Shown here in pieces: positions 6,638 through 14,302 of a DNA stretch of 16,727 bases. Location: contig WUAK01000020.1 of the NCBI GenBank assembly GCA_009827205.1, positions 1 to 16,727 of the forward strand, in the 5' to 3' direction. The notes beneath the pieces are model-generated. The model was not told where the DNA came from, ran no database searches, and saw only the letters and a program-made list of their open reading frames with translations. This DNA is from Phycisphaeraceae bacterium (lineage in GTDB: Bacteria; Planctomycetota; Phycisphaerae; Phycisphaerales; UBA1924). The number at the start of each line of letters is the position of its first letter. Positions within the stretch are counted from its first letter, which is position 1. Position numbers and translations under genes: made by a program.

Positions 6638-8391
6638 TCGTCACCCTGATCTTCTGGCTCTTCTTCCACAGAAGACCCGAGATAATCCTGGACCTGCTTG
6701 GCCATCGTGTCGGCGGTTGCCAGTTCTTCCACGGTAACGACATTCGCTCCAACCTCTTTGGCGAGGAACGCTCCCGACAGGTAGTGCGTGCGGGCAGCGA
6801 TGAATGCGGTCGAATTCAACTCTCGAATGTGCCGGGTCGCGCGCAGCACGGCTTCGTCATCCGGCATCGTTAGCAGAACCGCATCAGCGTTCGTCACGCC
6901 CGCCGAGTGCAGAACCTCTTCGTTGGTGATGTCTCCGAAGATCACGCGCCGCCCGATACTCGACTGCTTGCGCACAGTCTCAGGGTTGATCTCGACGATC
7001 GTGATCTGGCAACCCGCGTGGGCCAGCTTGTCGGCGACCACCCGCCCAACAGGTCCGAACCCCGCGACAACGACACTTTTGACGGAATCGGATTCGATCT
7101 CGTGCTGGATTTCCTGCGAGATAACCACACCACGTCTGAGCGGGCTTCGAGGAAAGGCCGCAGAGAAGCCGGCGATGAATTTGGCGCGCGCGATCATGGT
7201 GGGCGTCAGAACCAGAGAAACAAAGACGATACCGATCAAGATCGCCATGATGCGCTCGGCTTGCTCGCCAAAGAGGCCATTGGTTTTGGCAACCCCTGCG
7301 ATCACGAGACTGAATTCGCCTGCTTGGGCGAGCGAGACGGCGACCACACCAGCAACGATCGGCGGCGTTCCGAGCAGCCACGCGGTGATCCCGATGGTCA
7401 GCGACTTGAGCGACATCACCGCGATCACGCCAAGCAGGACGACCCACCACAGCTCAAGCATGACGCTGAGATCGAGCCCTAGCCCGACCGCGGTGAAGAA
7501 CACGGCCATGAACAGATCGCGCATCGGCCCGATCTGGCCAGACAGTTGATGCTTGAATGGTGTGCCCGCGAGCAGGAAGCCCGCCAAAAACGCGCCGAGT
7601 TCGGGGCTCAGCCCGAGCGCACCGGTGAGCACCGCGGCTCCGAGACCAACCGCTGCGGAACAGACGAGAAGAAGTTCATGCGAGGTGTCCTTCGCTGCCT
7701 CTGCGAGCAGCCTCGGAAGCACGTAATTCCCGAACAGGATCATCAGCCCAACGGCGCCGATCGAGATGAGCGCCGATGCGATGATGCTCAGGACGCTCGT
7801 GGGCTCGGCATCTGGCTCCGGCACTGCCGCACTCCCTGAGAGGTTGGCGAGCACGGGCATAAACGCGATCGCGGCGACGACCGCGAGGTCCTGGGACAGA
7901 AGTGTGCCGAACGCGATCCTGCCGTGGAGTTGGCGCAGCTGGCGGCGCCGCTGAAGAATGCGCAAGACTACAGCGGTCGAGGACATCGACATTGCGATCG
8001 CGACAGCTGCGGCGGCGGTCGGATCCAGCCCGAACAGCATCGCGATTGGCGTGCCGAATAACGCGGTCAGTCCTGTTGAGATCATCCCGACAGCGAGTAT
8101 CGGGACGAACCCCGACCGGAGATCCCGACGATCCAGGTGCATCCCGATGCCGAACATAAGAAGCACGATCGCGACATGCGAGATCGACTCAATACTGCTC
8201 GAATCGCGGACGAGACCGATCGCCTTCGGGCCGAATATTGCGCCCGCGATGAGATAGCCCGGGATGGTTGCGATCTTCAGCCTGCGGAACGCGAGCGAGA
8301 CGAACGCCGCGGTCGCCAGGATAATGAGCAGGTCGCGCATCACTGCGCCGTCACCCGCGGCCGCGGCGAGTGTTGGGATCAGATCAAGCAT
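6634..8391 (-). CDS. CPA2-family cation/proton antiporter with RCK_N (TrkA-N) domain, Kef/YbaL type
   Basis: A 585-residue inner-membrane protein. About twelve hydrophobic segments fill residues 18-420, with family motifs such as the IPGYLIAGAIFGP segment and LLSQDLAVV, whose Q-D pair is typical of the CPA2 exchanger core. Residues 439-565 form a Rossmann-type RCK_N domain beginning SVVVAGFGPVGR (GFGPVG at 444-449), with an acidic residue at the end of the second strand (VEIN), which suggests NAD(H) binding. No TrkA-C domain is seen; the tail is acidic (EEEPEDQGDD). Relatives exchange K+ or Na+ for H+, and KefB/KefC are gated by glutathione adducts; the actual ion and ligand cannot be told here. 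Its ATG overlaps the mnmG stop by 8 bp with no good ribosome site, so translation is probably coupled. Its stop codon overlaps the UVR gene stop. Confidence 0.92.
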   Translation of the reverse strand: MLDLIPTLAAAAGDGAVMRDLLIILATAAFVSLAFRRLKIATIPGYLIAGAIFGPKAIGLVRDSSSIESISHVAIVLLMFGIGMHLDRRDLRSGFVPILAVGMISTGLTALFGTPIAMLFGLDPTAAAAVAIAMSMSSTAVVLRILQRRRQLRQLHGRIAFGTLLSQDLAVVAAIAFMPVLANLSGSAAVPEPDAEPTSVLSIIASALISIGAVGLMILFGNYVLPRLLAEAAKDTSHELLLVCSAAVGLGAAVLTGALGLSPELGAFLAGFLLAGTPFKHQLSGQIGPMRDLFMAVFFTAVGLGLDLSVMLELWWVVLLGVIAVMSLKSLTIGITAWLLGTPPIVAGVVAVSLAQAGEFSLVIAGVAKTNGLFGEQAERIMAILIGIVFVSLVLTPTMIARAKFIAGFSAAFPRSPLRRGVVISQEIQHEIESDSVKSVVVAGFGPVGRVVADKLAHAGCQITIVEINPETVRKQSSIGRRVIFGDITNEEVLHSAGVTNADAVLLTMPDDEAVLRATRHIRELNSTAFIAARTHYLSGAFLAKEVGANVVTVEELATADTMAKQVQDYLGSSVEEEPEDQGDD

Positions 8392-10378
8392 CGGTGACCG
8401 CCGACTTGGGCTTTGACTTCTTGCGTCTCACGTGGACCGCAATGATACTCAAATCCGCAGGCGTGACCCCTTCCAGTCGGCCTGCCTGCCCGAACGTCGC
8501 CGGGGTGAACCTCGTCAGCGCTTCGACGGCTTCCTTACGAAGCCCCTGGATCGTCACATACTCGATCGAAGAGGGCAGGGCTCGGTTTTCCAGCTCGCTC
8601 TGCCGCTTGATCTCGTTCTTCTGACGCACAACGTAGTCGGCGTACGACCTGTCGGCGTGCACCGTTGAGACCGCGCTGTCTTCGTAGGTTCCAGCTAGGG
8701 CTGATCGGAGCTCGTCTTCGCCGAACTCGGGCCGCTTGATCCACTTCGAGAGCGGCTCGCCTTCAACAACGCGTGAGTCGATCTCTTCGTTGATCGATTG
8801 GATCTCTTGACGGCGCTGCTTGAACAGTTGTTGCCTAAGCGTCCCTAGTTCAGTATCGAGAAGCCCGAGCTCGATGGCCATCGACGTAAGCCGATCAGCG
8901 CTGTTGTCGGCGCGGAGCAAGAGCCTGTGCTCGGCGCGGCTCGTAAACATGCGGTAGGGCTCGGTCGGCGTCTTCGTCACGAGGTCATCCATCAGCACGC
9001 CGATGTACGCCTCATCGCGCCTGAGCGTCCAGGGCGACTTGTCTTGTGAGAATCGAACCGCGTTGACACCCGCAACGAGCCCCTGCGCCCCCGCTTCTTC
9101 GTAGCCCGATGTGCCGTTGATCTGACCGGCCAGGAAAAGACCCGGGTACCTTTTGGTCATCCCGGTCGCGTGGATCTGGTGCGGGCGCACCATGTCGTAC
9201 TCGACCGAGTACGCGAGGCGCAGGATTTCTGCTTTCTCGCAGCCCGGCATGCCCCGGATGATGGCCTGCTGCACATCCGCGGGCAGGCTCGTTGAGATAC
9301 CGTTGCAATAGACCCAGTCGCTGCCGAGCCCCTCGGGTTCGAGAAATACGGTGTGCTGATCACGATCGAAGCGCACGACCTTGTCCTCGATCGATGGGCA
9401 GTAGCGAGGGCCGACGCCCTTGCCGTTGGGCAGGCCTGAAAAGATCGGCGCACGATCGAGATTGGCGCGGATCACGCTGTGGATGAGCGGCGTCGTGTGC
9501 GTGACCCTGCACGCGTGTTGCTCAATCAGCGGAAACGCGCCGAGCGTGGGCATCGACGAGGCATGATCGGGCGCACGCCCCGAGAGATCGCTGAAAGCCA
9601 TCGGGCGTTCGTCGCCGAACTGCGCAGGCAGGCTCTCCCAGTCGATGGTTCGCTTGTCGAGCCTTGGCGGGGTGCCCGTCTTGAGTCTGCCAAGCTCAAA
9701 GCCAAGCCTCTTGAGCGTCTTCGAGATCCCGATCGCGGGCGCTTCGCCGAAGCGCCCGCCGGGTGTTCTGCTCTCGCCCGTGTGCATGAGCCCGCGCATG
9801 AACGTGCCTGTCGTGAGCACGGTCGCCCCCGCGCGCAGCTCGCGCGGGATCTCGTTCTCGTCGAACTCCTGCTCGTCGGCGCGGCGCTCCATCTCGGTCG
9901 CCGCGGCGCAGAGGCTGCTGACGGGCAGGGGCTTCTTTTTCGAAGGCGGGCTGATGACAACACCGACGCACCGGCCTTCTTCGATGACGAAGTCGTCGAC
10001 CATGCCCGGGATGATGTCGATCTCGGGGCGCGTGCGGATCAGCCTCTGGACTTCTTTCGCGTACGCCTCTTTGTCGCACTGGCAGCGCGGCCCGCGGACC
10101 GCCGGGCCGCGGCTCGTGTTGAGCATCTTGAACATGATTCCCGATGCGTCCGCGGCAAGGCCCATGAGCCCACCCAGCGCGTCAATCTCGCGGACGAGCT
10201 GGCCCTTGGCGAGGCCGCCGATCGCGGGATTGCAGCTCATCGCGCCGATGCGGGCGGGGTTGGCGGTGACGAGCGCGACCGAGCCCGGCTCGCGCAGCAG
10301 GTTCGCCGCGGCCCAGGCCGCCTCGGCGCCGGCGTGCCCACCCCCGATCACGATGATCTGATACTCCGTCCGCATCAT
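8384..10378 (-). CDS. mnmG: tRNA uridine-5-carboxymethylaminomethyl modification enzyme MnmG (GidA)
   Basis: An FAD protein that, with MnmE, installs the cmnm5 group on the wobble uridine (U34) of certain tRNAs, in the cytoplasm. Numbered from ATG 10378 it has 664 residues. The N-terminal FAD motif GGGHAG is followed by MSCNPAIGGLAKGQLVREID and RGPAVRGPRCQCDKEAY, all diagnostic. Cys49 in SCNPAIGG and Cys327 in RYCPSIEDK match the two cysteines known to matter in the E. coli enzyme. Residues about 143-183 carry a charged insert (around KKKPLPVSSLCAAATEMERR) absent from the E. coli protein, explaining a length above the usual 620-630. ATG 10399 and ATG 10375 are in-frame alternatives; I chose 10378 because GGAG lies at 10390-10393, 11 bases upstream, whereas 10399 has none and would overlap the divergent gene. 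mnmE is not in the window. Confidence 0.97.
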   Translation of the reverse strand: MMRTEYQIIVIGGGHAGAEAAWAAANLLREPGSVALVTANPARIGAMSCNPAIGGLAKGQLVREIDALGGLMGLAADASGIMFKMLNTSRGPAVRGPRCQCDKEAYAKEVQRLIRTRPEIDIIPGMVDDFVIEEGRCVGVVISPPSKKKPLPVSSLCAAATEMERRADEQEFDENEIPRELRAGATVLTTGTFMRGLMHTGESRTPGGRFGEAPAIGISKTLKRLGFELGRLKTGTPPRLDKRTIDWESLPAQFGDERPMAFSDLSGRAPDHASSMPTLGAFPLIEQHACRVTHTTPLIHSVIRANLDRAPIFSGLPNGKGVGPRYCPSIEDKVVRFDRDQHTVFLEPEGLGSDWVYCNGISTSLPADVQQAIIRGMPGCEKAEILRLAYSVEYDMVRPHQIHATGMTKRYPGLFLAGQINGTSGYEEAGAQGLVAGVNAVRFSQDKSPWTLRRDEAYIGVLMDDLVTKTPTEPYRMFTSRAEHRLLLRADNSADRLTSMAIELGLLDTELGTLRQQLFKQRRQEIQSINEEIDSRVVEGEPLSKWIKRPEFGEDELRSALAGTYEDSAVSTVHADRSYADYVVRQKNEIKRQSELENRALPSSIEYVTIQGLRKEAVEALTRFTPATFGQAGRLEGVTPADLSIIAVHVRRKKSKPKSAVTDA

Positions 10379-10397
10379 CAGATGGTAGTCTCCGCGC

Positions 10398-10910
10398 ATG
10401 CGGATCAGACTCGCGACAATCGAGGACGCCGGGGCCGTGGCTGCGATCTACAACCACGCCATCTTGCACACCATCTCCAGCTTCTGGACCGAGCCCAGGC
10501 CCGACGAGGAGCTCGCTCAACAGATCGGTGAGTCCGGCGAATCCACCTACCCCTGGCTCGTCGCCGAGCAAGACAGCCCCGATAGGCCGCGGGTCATCGG
10601 CACCGCCTGGAGCAAACGCTGGAACCCGCGCACCGCGTACAACATCACGTGCGAGGTCAGCGTCTACATCGCGCCCGACGCGCAAGGCAAAGGCGTTGGC
10701 AAGGCGCTCTACACGGATCTGTTCTCAAGACTCAAGTCGATCGGCTACAAGCACATCATCGGCGGCATCAGCCTGCCCAACGAGGCAAGCGTCCGCCTGC
10801 ACGAGTCGATGGGCATGAAGCGCGTCGCGCTCTTTCCGGGGATCGGGGAGAAGTACAGGCAGGCGATCGATGTGGGGTATTGGCAGGTGTCGATATCTGA
10901 TATAGAATAA
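10398..10910 (+). CDS. GNAT N-acetyltransferase, phosphinothricin/methionine-sulfoximine acetyltransferase-like
   Basis: A 170-residue cytoplasmic enzyme expected to transfer acetyl from acetyl-CoA to a small amine. It matches the Pat/MddA branch of GNAT along its length: RLATIEDAGAVAAIYNHAIL at the start, Glu86 in CEVSVYIAP (position of the family's catalytic glutamate), the acetyl-CoA loop QGKGVG at 96-101, then GGISLPNEASVRLHESMGM and a final DVGYWQ motif. Relatives act on phosphinothricin, methionine sulfoximine or other L-amino acid analogues; substrate cannot be predicted. The conserved N terminus fixes the start at ATG 10398, yet no ribosome site is seen upstream; a weak extended -10 (TGGTAGTCT, 10383-10391) would start transcription about at the ATG, so the mRNA may be leaderless. 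It is head-to-head with mnmG. Confidence 0.92.
   Translation: MRIRLATIEDAGAVAAIYNHAILHTISSFWTEPRPDEELAQQIGESGESTYPWLVAEQDSPDRPRVIGTAWSKRWNPRTAYNITCEVSVYIAPDAQGKGVGKALYTDLFSRLKSIGYKHIIGGISLPNEASVRLHESMGMKRVALFPGIGEKYRQAIDVGYWQVSISDIE
10880..10908 (+). promoter_or_regulatory. Sigma-70-type promoter inside the 3' end of the acetyltransferase gene
   Basis: TTGGCA (10880-10885) and TAGAAT (10903-10908) each match five of six consensus bases with the optimal 17-bp spacer. The -10 element runs into the acetyltransferase stop codon. Transcription would start near 10914-10916 and give the next gene a leader of about 28 bases. Confidence 0.6.
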
Positions 10911-10942
10911 CCAGAAGAACCTGATCAATATAGGGTGGCGTC

Positions 10943-11752
10943 ATGAATCATCTGCGTGTTCAATTCTGTGCTGCATTGACCACCATGATCTCACCTGCTC
11001 TCGCGTGCGCCCAATTCGGCATCAGCTATTCTTCTGAGCTTGAATTACTCCGGAATGACACTGGACGTGCTTTCGCCACAATGACATCTCAGGTAAGCGG
11101 CACCAATCTACTGCCACGTCAATCACACTCACTTACGTATAGCCGCCCAAACGGCCAGGAGTTTGGTGCGCACAGTGAGTATTCGGTAGACAGTGTCGAG
11201 CTTACAGACCTTGGAGATGACATTGCTGGCCTAGATGTGTTTTTGTTTTCCATAAGCGGTGTTGTATCGAGATCTGCGTACATCCCACCAGACTATGACG
11301 AGATTTACGGCGGTGTCGCGCGTGCCAGCCAAACCGTTTCAATAGAGTTTGACCCGCCTTCCGCAGACTCGTTCATCTGGATAGATTCGTACACTCTGAC
11401 CGCCAGTCAAACTTTCACTAACTCTGATTCATACAACAATGACTACGCGGTCTTAGAGATGAACTACGTTTCCAAAAGCAACGGAAACTACTCACTCACA
11501 GTCCTGACTCCCCCTTCGACAGACGCGGGCACGTACCTCTACGACACCGGCCCTCAGATCGCCGGCTCGGGTGCCGATCGTATCGAAATTTTCATGACGA
11601 CCCGCAATCCAATTTCGTTGGCTAACGAGTACGGCGAGCACACATTCGAGTACAACCTCGAGTTCTATCTGGCCATGTACAATGTCCCGGCACCAGCAAC
11701 CACTGCGCCGCTGCTCACACTCGGATTGTTTGCAACAAGACGCAGACGATAA
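10943..11752 (+). CDS. Secreted protein with PEP-CTERM-like surface-sorting tail, function unknown
   Basis: A 269-residue protein. Residues 1-24 are a signal peptide ending ACAQ. The body is rich in Ser, Thr, Asn, Tyr and Asp with alternating hydrophobic residues, typical of an all-beta extracellular domain; I recognise no named family or active site. The C terminus, VPAPATTAPLLTLGLFATRR then RR, has the three parts of a PEP-CTERM-type signal: a proline motif, a short hydrophobic helix and a basic cluster. Such proteins are normally processed by an exosortase and linked to surface polysaccharide, but no exosortase gene is in the window. The ATG has AGGGTGG 4-5 bases upstream. Base use is unlike its neighbours: a hand count of 11221-11280 gives 43% GC against 65% for 10501-10560. 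It abuts the sugar-transferase gene tail-to-tail without a gap. Confidence 0.85.
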   Translation: MNHLRVQFCAALTTMISPALACAQFGISYSSELELLRNDTGRAFATMTSQVSGTNLLPRQSHSLTYSRPNGQEFGAHSEYSVDSVELTDLGDDIAGLDVFLFSISGVVSRSAYIPPDYDEIYGGVARASQTVSIEFDPPSADSFIWIDSYTLTASQTFTNSDSYNNDYAVLEMNYVSKSNGNYSLTVLTPPSTDAGTYLYDTGPQIAGSGADRIEIFMTTRNPISLANEYGEHTFEYNLEFYLAMYNVPAPATTAPLLTLGLFATRRRR

Positions 11753-13207
11753 TCAGTGCGCATTGCGATGCACAAAGCCCCGGCTCAGTGTCAGGAAGAG
11801 GATCCTGATATCGAAGCCGATCGACCAGTGGCGGACGTAGAAGAGGTCGTACTGGATGCGCTTCTTGAGTGAGGTGTCACCTCTTAGCCCATTGACCTGG
11901 GCCCAGCCGGTCATGCCCGCCTTGACATGCTGGCGGAGCATGTAGCCCCGCCAGTCTTCACGGAACTGCTCGATGAGCTCCGGGCGTTCGGGGCGTGGGC
12001 CGACGAGGGACATGTCGCCCCGGAGGACATTGAGTAGCTGCGGCAGCTCGTCGAGGCTTGTTCGGCGGAGCCACTGACCTATTCGCGTCACGCGTGGATC
12101 GTTTCGGCTGGTCCAGCGGGCGGGCTCCTCGTCTTCGACGTGGGCCATGGTGCGGAACTTGTAGATATTGAACGTCTCACCGCCGAGGCTGACGCGCCGC
12201 TGACGGAAGATGACCGGGCCAGGACCCGAGAGGCGAACCAGAAGCGCGATCATCGCGAGCACCGGTGCGAAGACGATCAGTGCAGCAAGGGCGCCGGCGA
12301 TGTCGAGGACACGTTTGCTGACGCCGCCCACGCCGTAGAGGGGCGACTCGCGGACGCTGAGGATGGGCATGCCGTCGAGTTCGGAAACAAGCATGTTCTG
12401 GGGCATGTGCCTCGGGTTGATGTCCGGGACGATGCGCACATCGACTGCGAAGCGTTCGAGCTGCTTGATGAGCCTCGGGATCTCGCCGGCGCGGCTGCTG
12501 GGCAGGGCGAGGTACACAGCATCGACCTCGCGCTCCTCGAGTGCTTGTTCGAGATCGTTGATGCCGCCCAGAACGGGGCGCTTGAGGCACTCGGTGCGTG
12601 AGGTCTTGTCACGGTGGCCCACGAAGTAGGCGACGCTGATACCCGTCCACGAGTTGCGGTCGAGCGTGTGGCAGGTGATCTGCCCGAGTCGGCCCACGCC
12701 CACGATGCACGCATGGCGCAGGTTTCTGCCTCGGCGGCGCAGCGAGCGGAGGAAGCTCCGCAGGCTTGTGCGTTCTGCAGATATCAGCGTTACGAGCAGG
12801 ATGAAGAGCAGCCCGAGTTGGAGCCTGCTCGCGTCGAGCCCGATGGAACCGAGATTGATGATTGTCTGGCCCGGGTTCTGGTTGATCAGGTTCGACCCGA
12901 TGACCCAGAGCAGAACAACAATCGCGGCGGTCGCGCCGACGACAGCGCGGAAGATCTGCCCGATCTCCGACCAGATCGACCGGTCACGGCGCGGGGTGTA
13001 GAGGCGGAAGCCCCACATCGCATAGAGCACCGCGGGCACAACAAGAAACGCGAGCGGCTCGCGGATCGCGCGGCTCGTCGTCAGGGCCTGCATGTCTGAC
13101 GAGATGTAGAGCCTGAGCATCCACGCGAGGTAGCAGGCGAGCGTGACAACCGCAGCGTCGGCGAGGACCAAGACCGAGACGAAGATTTGGTGGCGCTGTT
13201 TGACCAA
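11753..13207 (-). CDS. Polyprenyl-phosphate sugar-1-phosphate transferase (WcaJ/EpsE-like initiating glycosyltransferase)
   Basis: A 484-residue inner-membrane enzyme that transfers a sugar phosphate from a nucleotide sugar to undecaprenyl phosphate, the first step of exopolysaccharide, capsule or O-antigen assembly. Four hydrophobic segments lie at about 10-33, 52-70, 87-104 and 128-144. A Rossmann-like CoA-binding-type domain follows at about 164-290 (ACIVGVGRLGQ). A further hydrophobic segment at 303-324 leads into the bacterial sugar transferase domain, with FNIYKFRTM, the catalytic pair Asp386-Glu387 in TSLDELPQLLN, SLVGPRP and AGMTGWAQVNG. This is the long WcaJ/PglC-superfamily layout. 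The start is a TTG at 13207, supported by AGGTGG ten bases upstream (13218-13223); no in-frame ATG is better. An inverted repeat lies upstream at 13250-13267. The sugar is not predictable, and no other polysaccharide gene is in the window. Confidence 0.93.
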   Translation of the reverse strand: MVKQRHQIFVSVLVLADAAVVTLACYLAWMLRLYISSDMQALTTSRAIREPLAFLVVPAVLYAMWGFRLYTPRRDRSIWSEIGQIFRAVVGATAAIVVLLWVIGSNLINQNPGQTIINLGSIGLDASRLQLGLLFILLVTLISAERTSLRSFLRSLRRRGRNLRHACIVGVGRLGQITCHTLDRNSWTGISVAYFVGHRDKTSRTECLKRPVLGGINDLEQALEEREVDAVYLALPSSRAGEIPRLIKQLERFAVDVRIVPDINPRHMPQNMLVSELDGMPILSVRESPLYGVGGVSKRVLDIAGALAALIVFAPVLAMIALLVRLSGPGPVIFRQRRVSLGGETFNIYKFRTMAHVEDEEPARWTSRNDPRVTRIGQWLRRTSLDELPQLLNVLRGDMSLVGPRPERPELIEQFREDWRGYMLRQHVKAGMTGWAQVNGLRGDTSLKKRIQYDLFYVRHWSIGFDIRILFLTLSRGFVHRNAH

Positions 13208-13249
13208 TCGACGGCCCCCACCTGATCGAAAGATCCGTCTGCGATCGGG

Positions 13250-13267
13250 TTACATCACTGACTGTAA
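13250..13267. promoter_or_regulatory. Inverted repeat upstream of the sugar-transferase gene, possible operator
   Basis: TTACA and TGTAA form perfect 5-bp arms separated by eight bases, centred about 51 bp before the TTG start. Spacing is like a dimeric regulator site. It lies in a 122-bp gap (13208-13329) that otherwise shows no good terminator or promoter on the coding strand. Confidence 0.3.
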
Positions 13268-13329
13268 TTTGACATCGGCATCCGCTGCCTGAGTGGATCA
13301 GTTTAGCGCACTGCTCACGGAGGTGTCGG

Positions 13330-14292
13330 CTAGGGCCACACCCCCCCAGATCGAATGTCAGTCAGGCCACCCAGATTCTCGAGTACTGCCCTCGATTCGT
13401 CTGTGATCGCGTCTGCCGGCGGAGGAGTGATGTTGAGCTCGACGTACAGATCGCCGGGTGGGCTCGACTTGCAGCCCTGGCCTTTCAGCCTGAGGTGCGA
13501 GCCGCCCTTGCTGCCCGCGGGAACGGTGATTGTCGCGGTGCCGACGGGCGTCGGGATATCAATCTTTGCGCCGAGCGTTGCTTCTGCGATGGTGATCGGG
13601 AGCTCGAGATAGACGTCGCTGGCCTTCTCGCCACGCGCTGGGTCACCCCTCCGAAACAGTTGGTGCTTTGCGATGTTGACGGTGAGGATCAGATCACTCT
13701 TTGTGCCCGGCCTGTTGGCGTCGGCATGCCCGACACCCCGGACGCGGAGTTTCTTGCCGTGGGTGATGCCCGCGGGGATCGTGACCTCGACGGCATTGGT
13801 CTGATCGCCTACCTGGATTGTGATGTCACGCTTGCCGCCCGTGACTGCGGTGATGAATTCGATCTCGATCGTGTGCCTGACATCGGGCGACTTCGGTTGT
13901 TGGCGCCTAGCGCGCGGGCCTTGCCTTGCTGACCCCCCACCGCCTCCACCGAATGGGCTTGCTCCACGACCGCCGAAGAACGAGTCGAACATCGATCCGA
14001 GATCGTCCATGTCAAAGTCGACATTGACGCCCTGTGCCGATCCGCGTGGGCCCCCTCGGCCCCCGGCGACCTGCTCTCCAGCGTGACCGAACCGGTCGTA
14101 CATCTGCTTTTTCTGCTCATCAGAGAGGACGTCATACGCCTCCTGGATTTCAACGAACCGGGACTGCGCGGACTCTTCTTTGTTGATGTCGGGGTGGTAC
14201 TTCCGCGCAAGATCTCGGTATGCGGATTTGATCTCGTCCTGGGTCGCGTTCCGGCTGACGCCAAGCACATCGTAGTAATCGCGCTTTGCCAT
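13330..14292 (-). CDS. J-domain co-chaperone, CbpA type (DnaJ without zinc-finger)
   Basis: A 320-residue cytoplasmic Hsp40. The J domain (about 4-70) starts RDYYDVLGVSRNAT and carries the HPD tripeptide at 33-35, which stimulates the DnaK ATPase. A glycine/phenylalanine-rich stretch follows (about 72-125, with runs of Gly and the FDSFFGGRG segment). The client-binding C-terminal domains (about 136-305) have TIPAGITHGKKLRVRGVG and VPAGSKGGSHLRLKGQG. No CxxCxGxG zinc-finger repeats are present, so this is CbpA/DjlA-like class B rather than DnaJ proper. The open frame extends upstream to 14571, but the extra 93 residues are low-complexity, overlap the neighbouring gene, and precede the classic MAKRDYYDVLG start, so I reject them. 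Only 10 bp separate it from the repeat-protein gene upstream, and no ribosome site is clear, so translation is probably coupled. Confidence 0.95.
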   Translation of the reverse strand: MAKRDYYDVLGVSRNATQDEIKSAYRDLARKYHPDINKEESAQSRFVEIQEAYDVLSDEQKKQMYDRFGHAGEQVAGGRGGPRGSAQGVNVDFDMDDLGSMFDSFFGGRGASPFGGGGGGSARQGPRARRQQPKSPDVRHTIEIEFITAVTGGKRDITIQVGDQTNAVEVTIPAGITHGKKLRVRGVGHADANRPGTKSDLILTVNIAKHQLFRRGDPARGEKASDVYLELPITIAEATLGAKIDIPTPVGTATITVPAGSKGGSHLRLKGQGCKSSPPGDLYVELNITPPPADAITDESRAVLENLGGLTDIRSGGVWP

Positions 14293-14302
14293 ACGGATGA
14301 TG

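Noticed and set aside
9479..10531. Plus-strand open frame of 350 residues opposite mnmG
   Set aside because: It is antisense to a clearly identified enzyme, Arg/Ala/Asp-rich from the GC-rich third positions, and has no recognisable domain.
13269..13274. Perfect TTGACA on the plus strand
   Set aside because: No -10 element at 16-18 bp and no plus-strand gene downstream.
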